Shown here: positions 12,401 to 25,942 of the stretch, piece by piece
How the letters are laid out: every line of letters starts with the position of its first letter
Position numbering within the stretch: the stretch's first letter is position 1
Assembly (NCBI GenBank): GCA_001642005.1
Contig: LWCA01000048.1
Coordinates: 1 to 64,000, forward strand
Length of the DNA: 64,000 bases
Source of the DNA: Intoshia linei
Lineage: Eukaryota; Orthonectida; Rhopaluridae
Direction of reading: 5' to 3'
The notes under the pieces: generated by a model
Told to the model about the DNA's origin: nothing
Database searches by the model: none
Seen by the model: the letters and a program-made list of their open reading frames with translations, nothing else
Position numbers and translations under genes: made by a program

Positions 12401-14089
12401 CTGGGGCGCTAACGCCTAGGTTGAGAACCACTGGTTTAATGAATAGACTTTGTAGCGTCTAATATAATTTTTTTACTTCCAAAAATGACCATTGCTATAA
12501 ACGGTGCGACCCATGATGTAGATAATTATATGATTATTTTTGATATTAAATGTTAATATAATATTATGGAAATGTTTTTTTAACATTCAAGTCAATAAAA
12601 TTAACAGGTCAGGTATATACTTTAGATAAAAATGACCCTAGTGATTATATACATTTTGATGTATTGATTTTAGAAGATAAATTGGTTTTTAATTTCGAAA
12701 CACGCTTTTACTCATTACACCCTGATTTGCTAAAAAAGGACATTACAAGATATTATCTGTGTCAACAAGTAAGAAGAGATATTCTATTATCAAAGTAATA
12801 TAATTACAATACCCTTTCAATAATATTTTAGATTTAAATGTTCTTTTGATATTCATGTTTTACTGGGAGCTTTAACTGTACAGGCCGATATTGGAGAATT
12901 TGATGTAGAAAAGCATTATAACACTGATTATATGAAAAACGACTATTTGTTCTGTCCAAATCAGACAAATAAATTATTGGAAAATATACGAAAATTACAC
13001 GAAAAAATTAGTCATTTATCTCCCGCTGAAGCTGATTTGCAATATTTACAAAATGCCAGTAAACTACCTAGATATGGAGAATTTAGTTATTCTTCAAAAT
13101 CTAAAAACGGCCAAATTTTATCTATTGGGATATCTGCTGTGGGTATCTGTATTTATATCAATTCTCTACGAATACAAAGATATATATGGGCGAGAATACT
13201 CATCATATCGTTTAGCAAAAATGTATTGTATATAAAATTAAGATCTATCAAGGGTGAATCTGTCAAGACAGATTCATACAAATTCAAAAATAGAGAGTCA
13301 ACAAAACTGATTTGGAAAATAGCTGCAGATCACCACACATTTTTCCGGTTGGGTTACGGAGATAAAGATTCGAAATTTAGAACATTTGGACTTTTCAAGA
13401 GTAGACATCGATTTTCAGGTCGAACGTATGATAAATGCATGTCAATGTCCTATATGCACCAAAAAGATACTCCTAATTTTAAAAGAACACCGTCAACTAA
13501 ATTCAAAGAAAAATACAATACAGATAGATCAGAAATGTACACGACTAGAAACGATTCTGTCGTTTTGGATGAATATGTTGCTCCAGTAGCTTACAATGAG
13601 GATATAACATTAACTGATTCAATGAACAGTTTATTTCGCATAGCTTTTTTATATTATTTTTAGAAGAAATTTTGGATGACCAAATTAATGTAACCAACGA
13701 CAAAACAGATTCAAATGATGCACATAAAACTGGAGATTGGGATTCAACCGCGGAAATTTCAAGAAATGGAAAAAATTTGAAAGTAAATCAATTGTATGTA
13801 ACAGATTCGAGGGCTTTAGATGCTCTTAAAGTAATTTTTTTATAATCAGATTTTTAATTTTATTAGCACCAAAACCTTTCAAATGATAAATATGAAGACC
13901 ACATAGTATCTAAAGTTCGTGATGACGACGAAATTGATTATGATTTGGTATGCAATGTATGATTTATTTTAAAATGTATTTTAGGCACTTTGTGAGGCCA
14001 TAAAATCTGTTACAAATATGGATACTAATTACTCTATCGACAAAATTATATTAAAGCCTGAATCCAAAACAAACGACACACTTGTTTAA
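9425..14089 (+). CDS. EPB41: protein 4.1 (FERM-domain membrane-cytoskeleton linker)
   Basis: Seven exons (9425-9556, 9760-9873, 12613-12794, 12832-13628, 13664-13830, 13867-13947, 13985-14089) sum to 525 residues. Order: a Ser-rich N-terminus, the FERM F1 lobe (CRITLLNEFSETIQL), F2 (DITRYYLCQQVRRDIL, then CSFDIHVLLGALTVQADIGEFD), F3 (GISAVGICIYINSLRIQRYIW, KIAADHHTFFRLG), a FERM-adjacent segment (KFRTFGLFKSRHRFSGRTYD), a short linker and the conserved C-terminal domain (ALCEAIKSVTNMD...DKIILKPES). The C-terminal domain separates protein 4.1 from other FERM proteins. The spectrin-actin-binding insert of vertebrate 4.1R is absent. Three introns near the 3' end are 35, 36 and 37 nt, while intron 2 is 2.7 kb and carries two hAT MITEs. 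The start is uncertain, since the frame stays open back to 9311. Confidence 0.92.
9940..10324. mobile_element. hAT-type MITE with CAGAGCCGTTTTAAG ends
   Basis: The 385-bp element starts CAGAGCCGTTTTAAGGC and ends GCTTAAGACGGCTCTG, a near-perfect inverted repeat. The flanks ATTTTCAG (9932-9939) and ATTTTGAG (10325-10332) match at 7 of 8 bases, the 8-bp target duplication expected of hAT elements. A partial inverted copy lies at about 18250-18362. It sits in intron 2 of protein 4.1. Confidence 0.85.
11916..12433. mobile_element. hAT-type MITE with CAGGGGTTCTCAACC ends
   Basis: The left end CAGGGGTTCTCAACCTTTT faces GGTTGAGAACCACTG at the right, with GGGGCGCTAACGCC just inside. The flanks TTTTAATG (11908-11915) and GTTTAATG (12434-12441) match at 7 of 8 bases. 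It is 518 bp long with no ORF. It sits in intron 2 of protein 4.1. Confidence 0.88.
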
Positions 14090-16643
14090 ATTTTAGTTAT
14101 TTATTTTAATTAAATATTCAATTAAAAAATTTTAGAAAATATCACCGTTTATGTGTCGCTTATTATTTACCTTTGAAATACAATTCTTTCAGTGCATTTA
14201 TTTTGATGGGCGAAATTTTATATCATTTAATTTGAATATTGATTCAAGTTATATTATAATCGACATCTGTTTGTACATTTCCTTTACCCGTGGTTATCAA
14301 GTTGGTATAGTTATCAACCTAAAAAATTAAAAATCCCTTCGGTTTATCAGTTAGGAAAGCATGTTAATAGTTAGTCAAAATCAGAAAAATAAAATTATGC
14401 GTTCACCATAAATGAGTTTTAACAACCGGAAGAAAAAATGGGTATATTTTAATCTATATAAATTGAATATCCAAGTGTATTATATTTTTTCAATTTAATC
14501 AAACATTTGTAATATTTTTGCTTTATAAAAAATGTAAATATAATGCAAAATTCTTATTTATCCCAAGATTTAACAAATAGTACATAATCAATATCATTGT
14601 AATTAACTACATTGTATTTGTCATTATTTAAATATTTTCTAATTTCAGGTCAGTAAACTACGATTCTAACACTGAAATGTATTTGAGAAATCATTTTTGT
14701 TTACTGATCATATCGCAAAAATCTCTACATGTAGTTACTCTTGACTCTTTAAAATATTTTTCATTTTTTCAACACTATTAACTGCTAATTAATTAATTAA
14801 ATTCCAGTTAATATATGAAAATGACATACTGTGGTAATGGCTAGATTCTAAAACAATAATTACAATATTCTGAAGCCATACAGTTTATATAACGTTTTTG
14901 TGTGTTCTGTAATAGATAGTATCAAAATAGTATATTATAGTTAACATCACCAAAACTTAAAAAAATGGATTATGTCAGAAATAAAGGGTAAATCCATACC
15001 AATCAAACTATAACTCATTTCTTCGTACTGTTAATTATTTATATTAGGTATATTACTTAATTTATATAAGGTTAACATTGATTTTTTACTTTGATCGGGT
15101 TTAGTAACAGTATTGCATAAAGAATAAAAAATCTTTGACCATATTCTACTTAAGTATAGGTGTAATTTCGATTTCGTTTCCATAAAAATATAGAAAATCT
15201 ATATTTAGTACACAAAGCGGACATTTGGAACGCAGACATTAGTGATTCCGCTATTTTTATGGTGATTTCAGTGGCATAATTGTATTCAATTGGTATAAAC
15301 TAAATTTGAAATGAAAATTATCATTGAAAATTTAATCCACTGTATTCACACACGTGATTTCAAAAATGAAATTAATTATTAAAAATATATACTTACCAAC
15401 ACTATTCAACCGTTTTAATTTCATTTTTTTTAACGTTTAACTTTTAATTTTTAATTTTAGGTTTGGTTAAAACCGAAACTACTTTTGTAAATGTGTACGG
15501 GACTGAAGACCAGAGTTATAATTGAAAATTTTTTAATTTTTATTAGTACTCCAACATTGAATACTGTATTCGAGTCCAAAAAATTAAATTAAAAAATTAT
15601 TTTCCAACTTCAATTTGTGTCCGTTTTTCTAGTTTACAAGAAGTTTCTGTTAAAAAGTAAAATTTTCTTCACATTTGAATTTTTTGAACCCAATTCGTTT
15701 ATGATTAATGTAGGAGTCAAAAAAATATTATATATCTTATGTTCTTTGATCAATTGTATCACGGGTTAATAAACAAGCGTTGGAGGACCATATTTTGCCC
15801 ATATGTGGCCTACGATGACCCTGTTATGAATATATTATGTAAAATTTCATGTAAATTGTACTATATTCGACTATACATCTGCATTTTATAGTAATGATAA
15901 AAGAAAAGCAACATTTCACTATAAATCACTGCATTTTTTATTTTAGGGGTTCTCAACGTAGGGCGAATCAGCCCCAAGGGGGCGATTTTTCTATTTTATT
16001 CAACCGAAATACATAATCTAATAAAAAATTTTTAAGGTCAAAAATTATTTTTCGCGTTTGATTAAAATGTTAAATTCCAGTCTTTAAATTTCATAGCTAA
16101 AATAACACACAAAAGTATCACAATTTCACAATCACCAAGAGCCGAACCTACCCAGCTAGAGGCCACCAAAAATTAAAATGGATTTGAAATTTCATTTTTT
16201 CTGGGATGTATGTTTTTTATGACAATTTTTTACGTTTTTAACTATAATTTGATTGTTTTTAAGAACATACACTCATTGTCTTTAATATATTGAAAAATCG
16301 ATCTAAAAATTAAAAAATCCTCCTCGGCTGACCTAGCAGCTGTTTGTACGAAGTACATAATCTTCAAGCTAGTTATATATTCTATATAATTTATACAGTA
16401 TTATTGTTTTTACGTTCATATTGAGTATTCAATCTATATCTTAAATTTATAGTCGTAATTGAAAATAGATATTAAATTAGATGGCATTAATTAGAAATAA
16501 TTACGATCAATGCGGAAATCTAATTTTCCTCATTATTTTTATAAATAATTATAGTATCCTTTTTTTCATCAACCTCAAAAAAATGATGTGGACGCCTGGG
16601 TCCACATGGACTCCGTTGATAATGGTTGATCTAGATTCTAGAC

Positions 16644-16760
16644 CAGGGGTGTTCAACCTTTCCACCAATTCAGCCGCAAAGTTACTTTACTCATTTCTAC
16701 TATGGCCGCATACAATTTAGTTTGACATTGAGATAGTTTACATCCATTTTGAGAAAATAG
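16644..16760. repeat. hAT-like terminal fragment, CAGGGGTG-CAACCTTTCCACCAATT family
   Basis: The sequence CAACCTTTCCACCAATT followed by AGCCGCAAAG and ATGGCCGCA recurs at 44282-44385. The opposite end of the same family (GGCCGCACCTGG...CCACCCCTG) appears at 56218-56257. The CAGGGGTG terminus and the GC-rich, hairpin-prone ends fit hAT MITEs. Complete copies are not visible. Confidence 0.55.
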
Positions 16761-18987
16761 GCAAACTCAAAAATGTAACATTTTGATAAAAATATTTTAA
16801 ATTGCCCTTGAATAAAATCTAATTTAAACTTTATCAATTTGACATAAAATGGTACATTTCATTGCACAATAAAGCAACCGTAAATCTAAATTAAGTCATT
16901 TTAAAAAGTTTCCCATAATGTTTAGTTTTATTAAGTTATAAAGATTCGAAATATTTCGCGTTTTAACAATCTCACATTTTAACATGATTTAACTACACAC
17001 ATAAATAATAAAGTAAAGTTTGTATAGTATGAAAAACTTGAATCGGCCAAAATAGGTCGATTCTTCCATTATTGCGATCCAATGCTCAGGACAGATCAGT
17101 ATTCTTATTACCAACTTTAAATCTTTACTTTGGACTATACTAATATAACTAATATACGTATACTAACTATATAATATTTACATCTAAATTTAAAAAGCAT
17201 TAATAATATCTAAAATATAATAAAATCCATGTAAAAAAGGTATATTAAACACTTTTTGAAAATCGAAAAGTTAAGTCCATAAGTTGTAGAACAAAATGTA
17301 TGAAATTGACCTGTATATTTAAACTCGGAGATTGTGTACAATTGAAAAATGACGAAATTTTTGTAAAACGAGAGGTGGTTGGTGGTGTGTTGGCACTTTG
17401 CATTTCCGATAATTTTTAGAGCTATTTTATTTTTAGGGACCCTTGATCACAGTATGTTTTGCTCTATCCAAGGCAGTAGAGAGGCTAAAGTGGCTATATG
17501 GCGGGTCTACTATTTTATATTAATGGGTGATGTTAAAAAAAATTCCTTATAGTGGGTGAATTTTTTTTGCTTCATCCAGGCAAAACCATTTAAGACTGAA
17601 AAAAAGTTTGGCAATCGCCAGATTAAGAAATAAATAGGCAAACCTAATATTTTTAATGTGTACGAAATGTGTGTGTCAATTAAATTTATTTAAAATTTAA
17701 AAATGCTACTATTCACTATTATCAATCCATAAAAAGAGTGGTTCCAAAACTTGTTTTCCGTGGAACCGTCATATCACATTACCTTTAAATTTAAAGTAAA
17801 TTGTTCCATCTTAATTTGGTTTTGTATACATTTGTGTAAAAAATTTTAAAAACAATTTTGTCTTTTTTTGTTGATTGGGTTGAGTAAACAATATCAATTT
17901 GTGGTAAATAATTAACTGAATCAGCACTTTAAAACATATTACCGGTGAATGTTACCAAAATTGTAATAAATATAAAAATGATAGTAACAAAGTTATATTT
18001 TGCAGTACTTTGTTGTTTTAGTTTTAGACTAAAATTTAGTATAAACGGTGAAAGGTTTTAATGTTAAATATTATCATTTGAAACAGTTTTTATGTCAATA
18101 TATGATGAACATTGTGAAATATATTTTAAATTGAATAATTACCAGAACTTTGATTCTTTAAACTATTTTTTTTCTAGCTATTTGAATTCCCACACTTCAA
18201 AACTTATAAACTGATTCTTAAGATATAAATGTGAAGTATTTTTCAATAAATTGGGGCCTCTTTTTAAAATATAAATGTAAAGTATTTTTATTAATTTGGG
18301 GAGCTTTTTTAATGAGTAGCCCTGGGCTACAGCCCATATTGCATATGCCTTAAAACGGCTATGTATACGATACTAAAACTTTTTTAGTTTTATCTTATTG
18401 ATTATTTTTAAAAAAAAGCTAATATGTGGTTTTGAACATGAAGATATAAGATTTTGAAATTGAAAATTATAATAATATTGATGAATTTAAAATCTTTATC
18501 AGATTGTGTATTTTTTATAATTCTAGGGCAGGTTTGAATTTTAAAAAAAGTAGAATTGGGGTTTTTGGCCTTAAAGAACCCAATTTCTGAAATTGAAATT
18601 AACGATACCACAACACTCTCAATATTCTGTTATAGAAATATGGAATTTTGTAAACTCGATTCCTCTTACTTTCTTAAATAATCTCGAATAAAAAGACAAA
18701 CAGAAAAATAAAAAACAGACATACATTTTTAACTATTTTAGTTTATAGGTTTTTAAGTAAGGATTTATGAAAATACAAATTTATAATAATGTTCACGATT
18801 TTAAAATCTGTATCAGAGTGTTTATTTTTTAACATTATACGAATCATTTGATTTATAAATTTGATTTGATTTAGGGTTTTTGACCCTAAAAAACTCAATT
18901 TATGAAAATGACATGTGCGATCAAATGTATAATTTTTGACTATTACTATAATTTCCAATATTTTTAGCTAAATTATTTTATATAAGT

Positions 18988-19315
18988 CAAGGGCGGATCT
19001 AAGAGGTTAGTTAATGGGGTGCGAGCGAAGCGAGCAATATATTTAACTTAGTCTAATGCAAATATTTTTTTAGGGCGTCTCTTCTAATATTAAAGCGTCT
19101 AATTTGATTTTAAAGCGTCTCTTTTAATTTCATTTAAAGGTTGTTATACAATAGTTTCCAAATTTGTATTTTTGCGCAAAAATAAAAAAAATATAATGTT
19201 ATGCGCCATCTATATCGTGTTAATAAATTAAAACCTTTTTCATTTATTTTACAAAACATTAATTAAAAATTTAGGGGTGCAACTGCCCCTTCTACACCCC
19301 TTGAATTCGCCACTG
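18988..19315. mobile_element. MITE, CAAGGGCGGATC...GAATTCGCCACTG
   Basis: The left end CAAGGGCGGATCTAAGAGG and the right end CCCCTTGAATTCGCCACTG are imperfect inverted repeats. GGGGTGCGAGCG lies near the left end and GGGGTGCAACTGCCCC near the right. The tetranucleotide AAGT flanks both ends (18984-18987 and 19316-19319) and may be the target duplication. The element is 328 bp and non-coding. Confidence 0.65.
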
Positions 19316-20957
19316 AAGTAAGGGCAATCATATACAACAGCGTTTTCCAAATACCGGTCCCTTGAACAATACTGGTCCGTGAAATGATTATAAAAAAAAT
19401 TTACTAATACTTTTTATCATTACTAGTAACGTTCATATTAATAGTCACTTAATAATTAATTAATTTAATTACGTTTTGTATAAATTTTTTTGATTGTTGC
19501 CTAGTAATTTTAATTCAATGGTCCGCGATAAATTTTATATGTTATTACCAGTGTGCCTAAAAAAATTGTGGGAACTCCTGAATCAATTGTTGTATTCGTT
19601 GGTTACTTTGCTTATTGATACCAATAAAAAATAACCCTAAGAGTAGTATATAGACCGCTGAGGCCAACACTGGACCGAGTCAGATGTTAATTGTAAAATC
19701 GTATATGCTCTTATATGTAATATATATTATAAACATTAAAAAAAATTTGTTCCACTATCGATTGTGTAATTAATAATTTTTAAGAATTTTTTTTTTAAAA
19801 ACTTTTTTTTCATAGTTACGCTGCTGGGTAAAAAAATTTAGCCACCACACGAAATTTGTTTTCAACTTGACCTATTAATTGAGAATATTATGCTACGTCA
19901 TATTTTTGCCTTGTTGTCCTAGTCCCTCTCCACACATTTGGTAATCCATTCCAATATTAGTGAAAAATTTTTTATTATTCCAATTAATGATACAATTTAC
20001 ACTTGTTTTCTGAAAAAGATTTAATGGGTTTATCTTGATTTTTCGAAAAACTTAAAAATTAACATGGACAAGTATATTTACATTATACTTGCATTACCCT
20101 CGAGTATAATATTTCGAGTCTCCTGTTTTACATTGTTAACGTGTCGTTAATTTTTTATGATAAAAAACTGATACAGTACATGTGTCGTGAATACAATGAA
20201 ATAAAAAGACTATATATGCCAAAAACAAGAAAGAATAGAAACAGATGCCATACTAGGCATTATTGTTTTAAGATTGCTTTACATGTAAATGTAAATATTT
20301 GAAAAATATATCGGCATTATGATTATCCGATGATCGACTTAATTATATCAGAAATACTTTATAACTTGTAATAAATTAGTCAAAATAATACGATTTAATG
20401 TCATATTATTGAAATAAACCATCTCAATCACATGTTTGATTGATATAAACTTTCAAGTGATTCGATAACATTGTAATTTTGTATCAAATAAATAATAGCC
20501 ACACCCATAATTTATTCGACATTCTGGCGCCATTAAAGAACAGTTCATTTAGTTAAAATTTCTAAATACATCGTTTCCTTCAATTGTGAAAATAGGTAAT
20601 TATATACATGGGTTTCATCGGATATATGCGATATATGATTTTGACTAGTAGACTTGTTGAGTTTGGAAAAATTGTCTAAACCAGAAAAACTAGATACATT
20701 TCAATTTTACATCATGATTTTCACTGCGTATTAAAAATTAATGGCGTTTAACCATGCTGAAGAGCATTTAAAGCAGTTAAGTGTGTTTAAAATTATTAAA
20801 AGTGTTTTTAAAGTGTTTCAAAACTCTTTGAATTAACATGTAAGCGTTTAGAAATTTACATGTATTCATTCATTTGAATTTCATTTACATAAATTTATTA
20901 TAATTTTAGAACGATACATTAAATTGAAAATAAATAGTGACGTTATAATATAAATTG

Positions 20958-23900
20958 ATGCACAAGCTGCTATTTGTAACATTTTGCGTGCTTTTATGTA
21001 CTGCATTTACAACCTTTTTAAAACCTATGAAACCTGAAAATCGTTATATACCAAAATTTACCAAAGCAGCTAAAAAATCGGAAATATTATCAAATATTAT
21101 CCAGCAATATAAAAACAAACAAAAAGACAAACTAATTCCATTTACTCAAGTGGACATTCGATACAAGGTAAAAGATAAGTTTTTTTAATGAATCCTTATT
21201 TAATTTCTAGATTGTTCCTTTGACCGCCATGTTACGAATCAATTACATTACAAATGACCGCGGAACCACCATAAATAACAAATGTTGTACAAGCGGACAA
21301 ACACCTTCCACCGGCATTGGTTGTTTAAACCGTTGTTCCACTTATTTTAAAATTTGTTTTACACCATTAACTCTAGCTGTATACACTAAATTGCGAAAAA
21401 ACATTGTAAATCAAAAAATTTCAAATGCAAGTAAACCTCTAAACTTTGATTATAAAGCAAAATGTACCTCCATGTCTACAAAAATATTTCTCAATCAAAA
21501 TTCATTTGCAATTAATGATTCGTCCCAAAACTCTTTTAATTTTGGAATCAATTCAGTAATTTAATCTTTTTATTAAATTAACGTGTTATTAGAAGGATTA
21601 TTACGTTTCTGTTGAAGCTTGGCATGCATCAGGTATTTTAAGACCTTTATAGTGTCTATATTTTTTTCATAGATAAAAACCACCCTGACAGTATTATAAT
21701 TAAACACGGTGCAATTCAAACCATCAACTTCAATAGTGCCGAAAATGCGTACACCTATTATCAAAAATACAACCAAAAATTTTTAAAATACAAAATTACC
21801 ATTAAATGTCCTCTAAATTATATAATGTTGAACAATTTCAATTGCGTCAAAACATGTAATTACCAAAAATATGCAAAATTCAACGAGACGCATTATAAAA
21901 AAAGCAAAAAATGGCAAACTAATCACGAAGAATGCAACAAATCTGGACTCGTTGTATGTAGAAAAGGCTGGGGTGGAAATGCTTGCAACAAGGGTAATAT
22001 TTTCAAATTTTTAATAAATATCGATAGCACGTGTAAATCAATATTTATCTTTTAAGTTTAACTTTTATTGCAGTAATAATCCAGTTATACAACATACACA
22101 TTTGGCATTTGTTTCATGTTAACTTCCGACATTTAGTTTTATAGTCTATTAAACTACTAAATGTCTACAGATATAATGAATTAAATCCTTAAATTACTCT
22201 TTAAATCGCATTTTCATTAATTGCTCGTGTTGGTATTTGTTCAATTGGCAAAAGTTGAATTATTCTTTTGATTTTTTAACGGTACCTTAAACACGCGAAT
22301 TAAAACCATCTGCACGCGTACACTTGTCAAAATGATTAATATAATCCTTTGACTTAACTAATTTATCAATAAATATTTATCAAATATACAACTGATTCCA
22401 TCAAATATGATTTACATTATTTTGTGTCATTCTCAATTTTATATAATTTTTAGCAATTTGTCCAAATAAATGCAATCAAGGCTATTGTGTCAAACCAAAT
22501 ATCTGCAGGTTATTATGCATTTTTCAGTTATACAATTATTGTAGATGTAACAAAGGCTGGAAGGGAAGCAATTGTGATGTAGCAATCAAATTACCTGGAT
22601 GTCTTCATGCTAAACCCAATAATTTATTTGGTTGTGTGTGTCTCAAGGGTTGGACTGGAATGTTGTGTGATCAAGGTAATAAAAAAATCAAATAAATTTC
22701 AATATACAGTCTAACTCGTCAATAATTAATACCGTAAATAATGAATTTCGATGATAATGAACGAGTTTTAGTCAAAATTCATCCCTTCTATAGTAATTTT
22801 CTTATACATTCTTTACTTATCGTGATGTTTAAATAATGAATCTGAAAAAAATAAAAATATTTATTTATTATATTAATTTATTGACTAAATGGAATGTTAA
22901 CAGTTTCGAAATATGTCACGTAATTACTTTTTATTAGTCTATAACAGTGTTTCTCAATCTTTTTTTCGCTGTGGACAATATTTTGTTTAAAAAAAATCTG
23001 TGAACCTCCATAAATGAACATTTTTCATATGCCCAGTTGGCGGATAACATTTCATGTTAACGAATATATGAATTTATTAGCATTCTTAAGTAAACTTTTA
23101 AACCTTTATAAAATAATTTTGTTAATTATGGACTACGGTGTGAATCACTGGTCTATCGGATTTAATAGATATGCACGTTTTTTAAAACATTGACTTTCTT
23201 ACACATCTACAATTTTTGGTTCATAAATTGTATACAGTTTTTAAAAAGGTATCCCTTTAATTCGAAATGTTGATTAAATCCCCGAAATAATTAATGAATG
23301 TGTCTATCGCATGAAGTTTGCCGTTAATTATTGACGAATTAGACTTGATTACGTATATTATGATGAAATAAACTTCATTGTTCAGATATTTCTTAAAATG
23401 TTCATTAAATGACCAAATTGTTTAATAATGAATGTGCCAAAAATCTGACATTTAACGTTCATTATTGACGAGTCTGACTGTAAATCCTTACTTATATAAT
23501 ATGATTTGTTTGTCTATTGGTGTGTGTTATCGTTTATTTAAATAACTACCGTTCTTATAATTTTATAAAGTTCACATTTCAGTACAGTTTTTTCCGGGAG
23601 TGTTAGCAAAATAAATTTCAACCTCCCAACCTCACATCTTACAGGTCAAAAGCCCAATTGTCCTTTTTTTTGAAAATCAAACAAGTTCGAGAATTTAAAA
23701 AAATGTATACTCTGAAACGGATTTTAAAATCATATCTTTATATATCAAAAGCATATATCTTAACTTTAAACTTAGGTCAAAACCCCATTACCCTTTTTTT
23801 ATGAAAACAGCCCTAAAATTTAAAAAAATTTACGGATGGTACAGTTGTATCATGTTAAAACACACAAAAAATTTCAATCTGATAAAGTGCCGCCTTAACG

Positions 23901-25942
23901 GTCAAAAAAGCACTTTAGTGTTAATGTGTATTATATCGAAATTATTTTATTAACATTTTTATGTAAAACAAAAAAATTGAAATAAATAAAAGTCCAACAA
24001 TTAAAAAATAAGATTATTCTGATCAGCTTATTCCTTTTGATATAAATAAAAAATTTCAGCCTCAGAAATCTACGTATTCCCGGTGAAAAATAATTTTTTG
24101 AAAATCTTTTTTGCAGGAACTCGCGCATATGCTCTGCTCTCAATAGTGAATTTATTACGTTTTTTGTCAAAATTTTTTTTAATATAATTTAGTAAATTCG
24201 CTTTAATGGTCTGCAATAAATTTTAATTTTCAAACATAACATAAAATTATTTTTGCGTATAATTTTTTATTTCATAAAATAAAATTTACAATTACGATTG
24301 TACAATGTACATATTTTCCTTTTAGTCTAAATTTTTACAACACACTTAAAATAACCCCTTGTGTGGACCCTTCAATTTTTATAGGCCCTACCGCAAAAAT
24401 CAATGTCACTAATTTGTATTTTTATACTTCAATATTGAGTCATTTCTAAAAATTAACTATAAATTCATATATACATATCGTATATGCACTATTTATAAAA
24501 AAATTAATAATATTATTAATTTTTTTTAATATAATGATCCACATCACATGAACGACGTTTAATTAATAATGAATTAATAAGGTTCCAAAATTTAAAATTT
24601 TGACCCTTGAGAATATTATAAAATTAAATCAAAACTCAGTATGAAATAATATAAAATTGAATATAATATAATTTTTAATTTCCCCTTATATGGCCCATCT
24701 TCATATATCAAATCTATTTCATGGAATTTGAATTCATTGGAATGTGATAATTTATCTTAAAAGTTTGTCTAATTAATCAATATAATTTAGTCCTTGATTA
24801 CTGTTCAATCTATAAACCTTGTCAAAATATGGGAATCTGTGTTAGCAATATACATTTCATGTACGAATGCATTTGTAAGCCCGGTTGGTCCGGATCAAAC
24901 TGTGAAATCAAACTTTTTCAATGCGATATTGATAAATGTAGACGTAATGGAGGAAACTGCATTCAGAGCCTCAATGAATGCAAATGCCCTTTAGGGAAAT
25001 CAGGAACATATTGTGAGAACCCAGTCTCTGCAGGTTGTTCTGATAACGTATGCAATCATGGAAATTGTATAATGAAGAAATCTAAAATATTTTGCAATTG
25101 TGATATTGGATATTACGGAAGTAACTGTCATTTAACAATTAACAATTGTATTTCCAAACCTTGCTTCAATGGTAATAAAATATTTATTCACATTATATTT
25201 TTATTTAGGAGGTAAATGTATCAATAAAGTGGGAAGTTACAAATGTACCTGTCCTTATGGTTATCATGGATCAAGGTGTATCGAAAATGTGAATATATGC
25301 AAAGAACGTAAACCTTGTATAAACAATGGAGTTTGTGTATCAGACAATCCTATTGGAGGCTACAAATGTTTATGTCTGGATGGATTTGGAGGAGTTATTT
25401 GTCAAAATGTAATATCGAATCATTTAAAAAAACTTGTAAAATATAAAAAACTTTGCGACTGTAACCCAATAGGAGGAACTTGTGTATATTTGGGCAGTAA
25501 CACTTATTGTAAATGTAACCAATATTACTATGGACCCAAATGTGAAATACCCAAACAGTGCAATACTTCTGGATGTAAGAATGACGGTAAATGCATACTT
25601 TCTCAAAATCAAAACGTATTATGGACATGCATGTGCCAAGAACCTTATCGTGGATATTTTTGTCAATTTAAATATCAGAAAGAACTTATTTATTCACCAA
25701 TACAAATTGAAAGCAATATAATATATACTTTGATAATTACCATTTGCATCATTTCAATACTATTAATAACAATCGTCTTCATCATAGTCTACGCTAGAAA
25801 ACGCAAAAAACCTGACAAGAGTATTAAAAATATACATGAATCTACCCTCATTGATAATGATACCACAAATGACAATGAAAATCCACCATCATACAATTCA
25901 CTCTTATCAAACTGTAACCTATCTTTAACTGCAAAATATTGA
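20958..25942 (+). CDS. DLL: Delta-like Notch ligand (DSL family)
   Basis: Eight exons (20958-21167, 21211-21555, 21593-21632, 21673-21993, 22454-22508, 22545-22675, 24791-25171, 25209-25942) give 738 residues. A signal peptide (MHKLLFVTFCVLLCTAF) leads into an MNNL domain (CLNRCSTYFKICF, then DYYVSVEAWHAS). A divergent DSL domain follows at about 243-303, ending in VCRKGWGGNAC. There are about nine EGF repeats, each closing with a C-x-C-x5-G-x2-C pattern; one has the NKVGSYKCTC form of a calcium-binding EGF. A single membrane span (about 664-690) is followed by a basic stop-transfer RKRKKP and a 48-residue tail containing PPSY. No von Willebrand C/Jagged domain follows the EGFs, so Delta rather than Jagged. 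It should signal to Notch on neighbouring cells. Introns 3, 5 and 7 are 40, 36 and 37 nt; intron 6 is 2.1 kb and carries transposon relics. Confidence 0.9.
22945..23150. mobile_element. hAT-type MITE, CAGTGTTTCTCAATC...GAATCACTG
   Basis: The ends CAGTGTTTCTCAATC and GTGAATCACTG are imperfect inverted repeats. The flanks GTCTATAA (22937-22944) and GTCTATCG (23151-23158) match at 6 of 8 bases. The left end (TTTTTTTCGCTGTGGAC) is the same as the right end of the larger element at 47180-48739. It lies in intron 6 of the Delta-like gene. Confidence 0.75.
23485..24110 (+). mobile_element. Helitron-like family, copy B
   Basis: It starts TCCTTACTTATATAATATG after a host A and continues with the family blocks TTTCAACCTCCCAACC, GGTCAAAAAAGCAC and TATTCCCGGTGAAAAATAA. 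The copy loses similarity near 24110 without a CTAG end. It lies in intron 6 of the Delta-like gene. Confidence 0.6.

Larger units (their letters stand above)
14090..20957. other. 6.9-kb gene-free region with repeats
   Basis: No coding exon is supported on either strand. Recognisable contents are a hAT-like end (15946, GGGGTTCTCAACG), a Helitron 3' end (CTAG at 16372), a hAT-like end CAGGGGTGTTCAACC (16644), an inverted partial copy of the MITE at 9940 (about 18250-18362), Helitron-type interior sequence (17700-18060, 18400-18950), a MITE (18988-19315) and a copy of the GCGGACCATTAAAGC family (about 19345-19590). The last 400 bp probably hold the promoter of the Delta-like gene. Confidence 0.5.

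Noticed and set aside
13053-13589. Overlapping plus-strand frames in the protein 4.1 exon
   Set aside because: These are alternative-frame shadows of the FERM-encoding exon.
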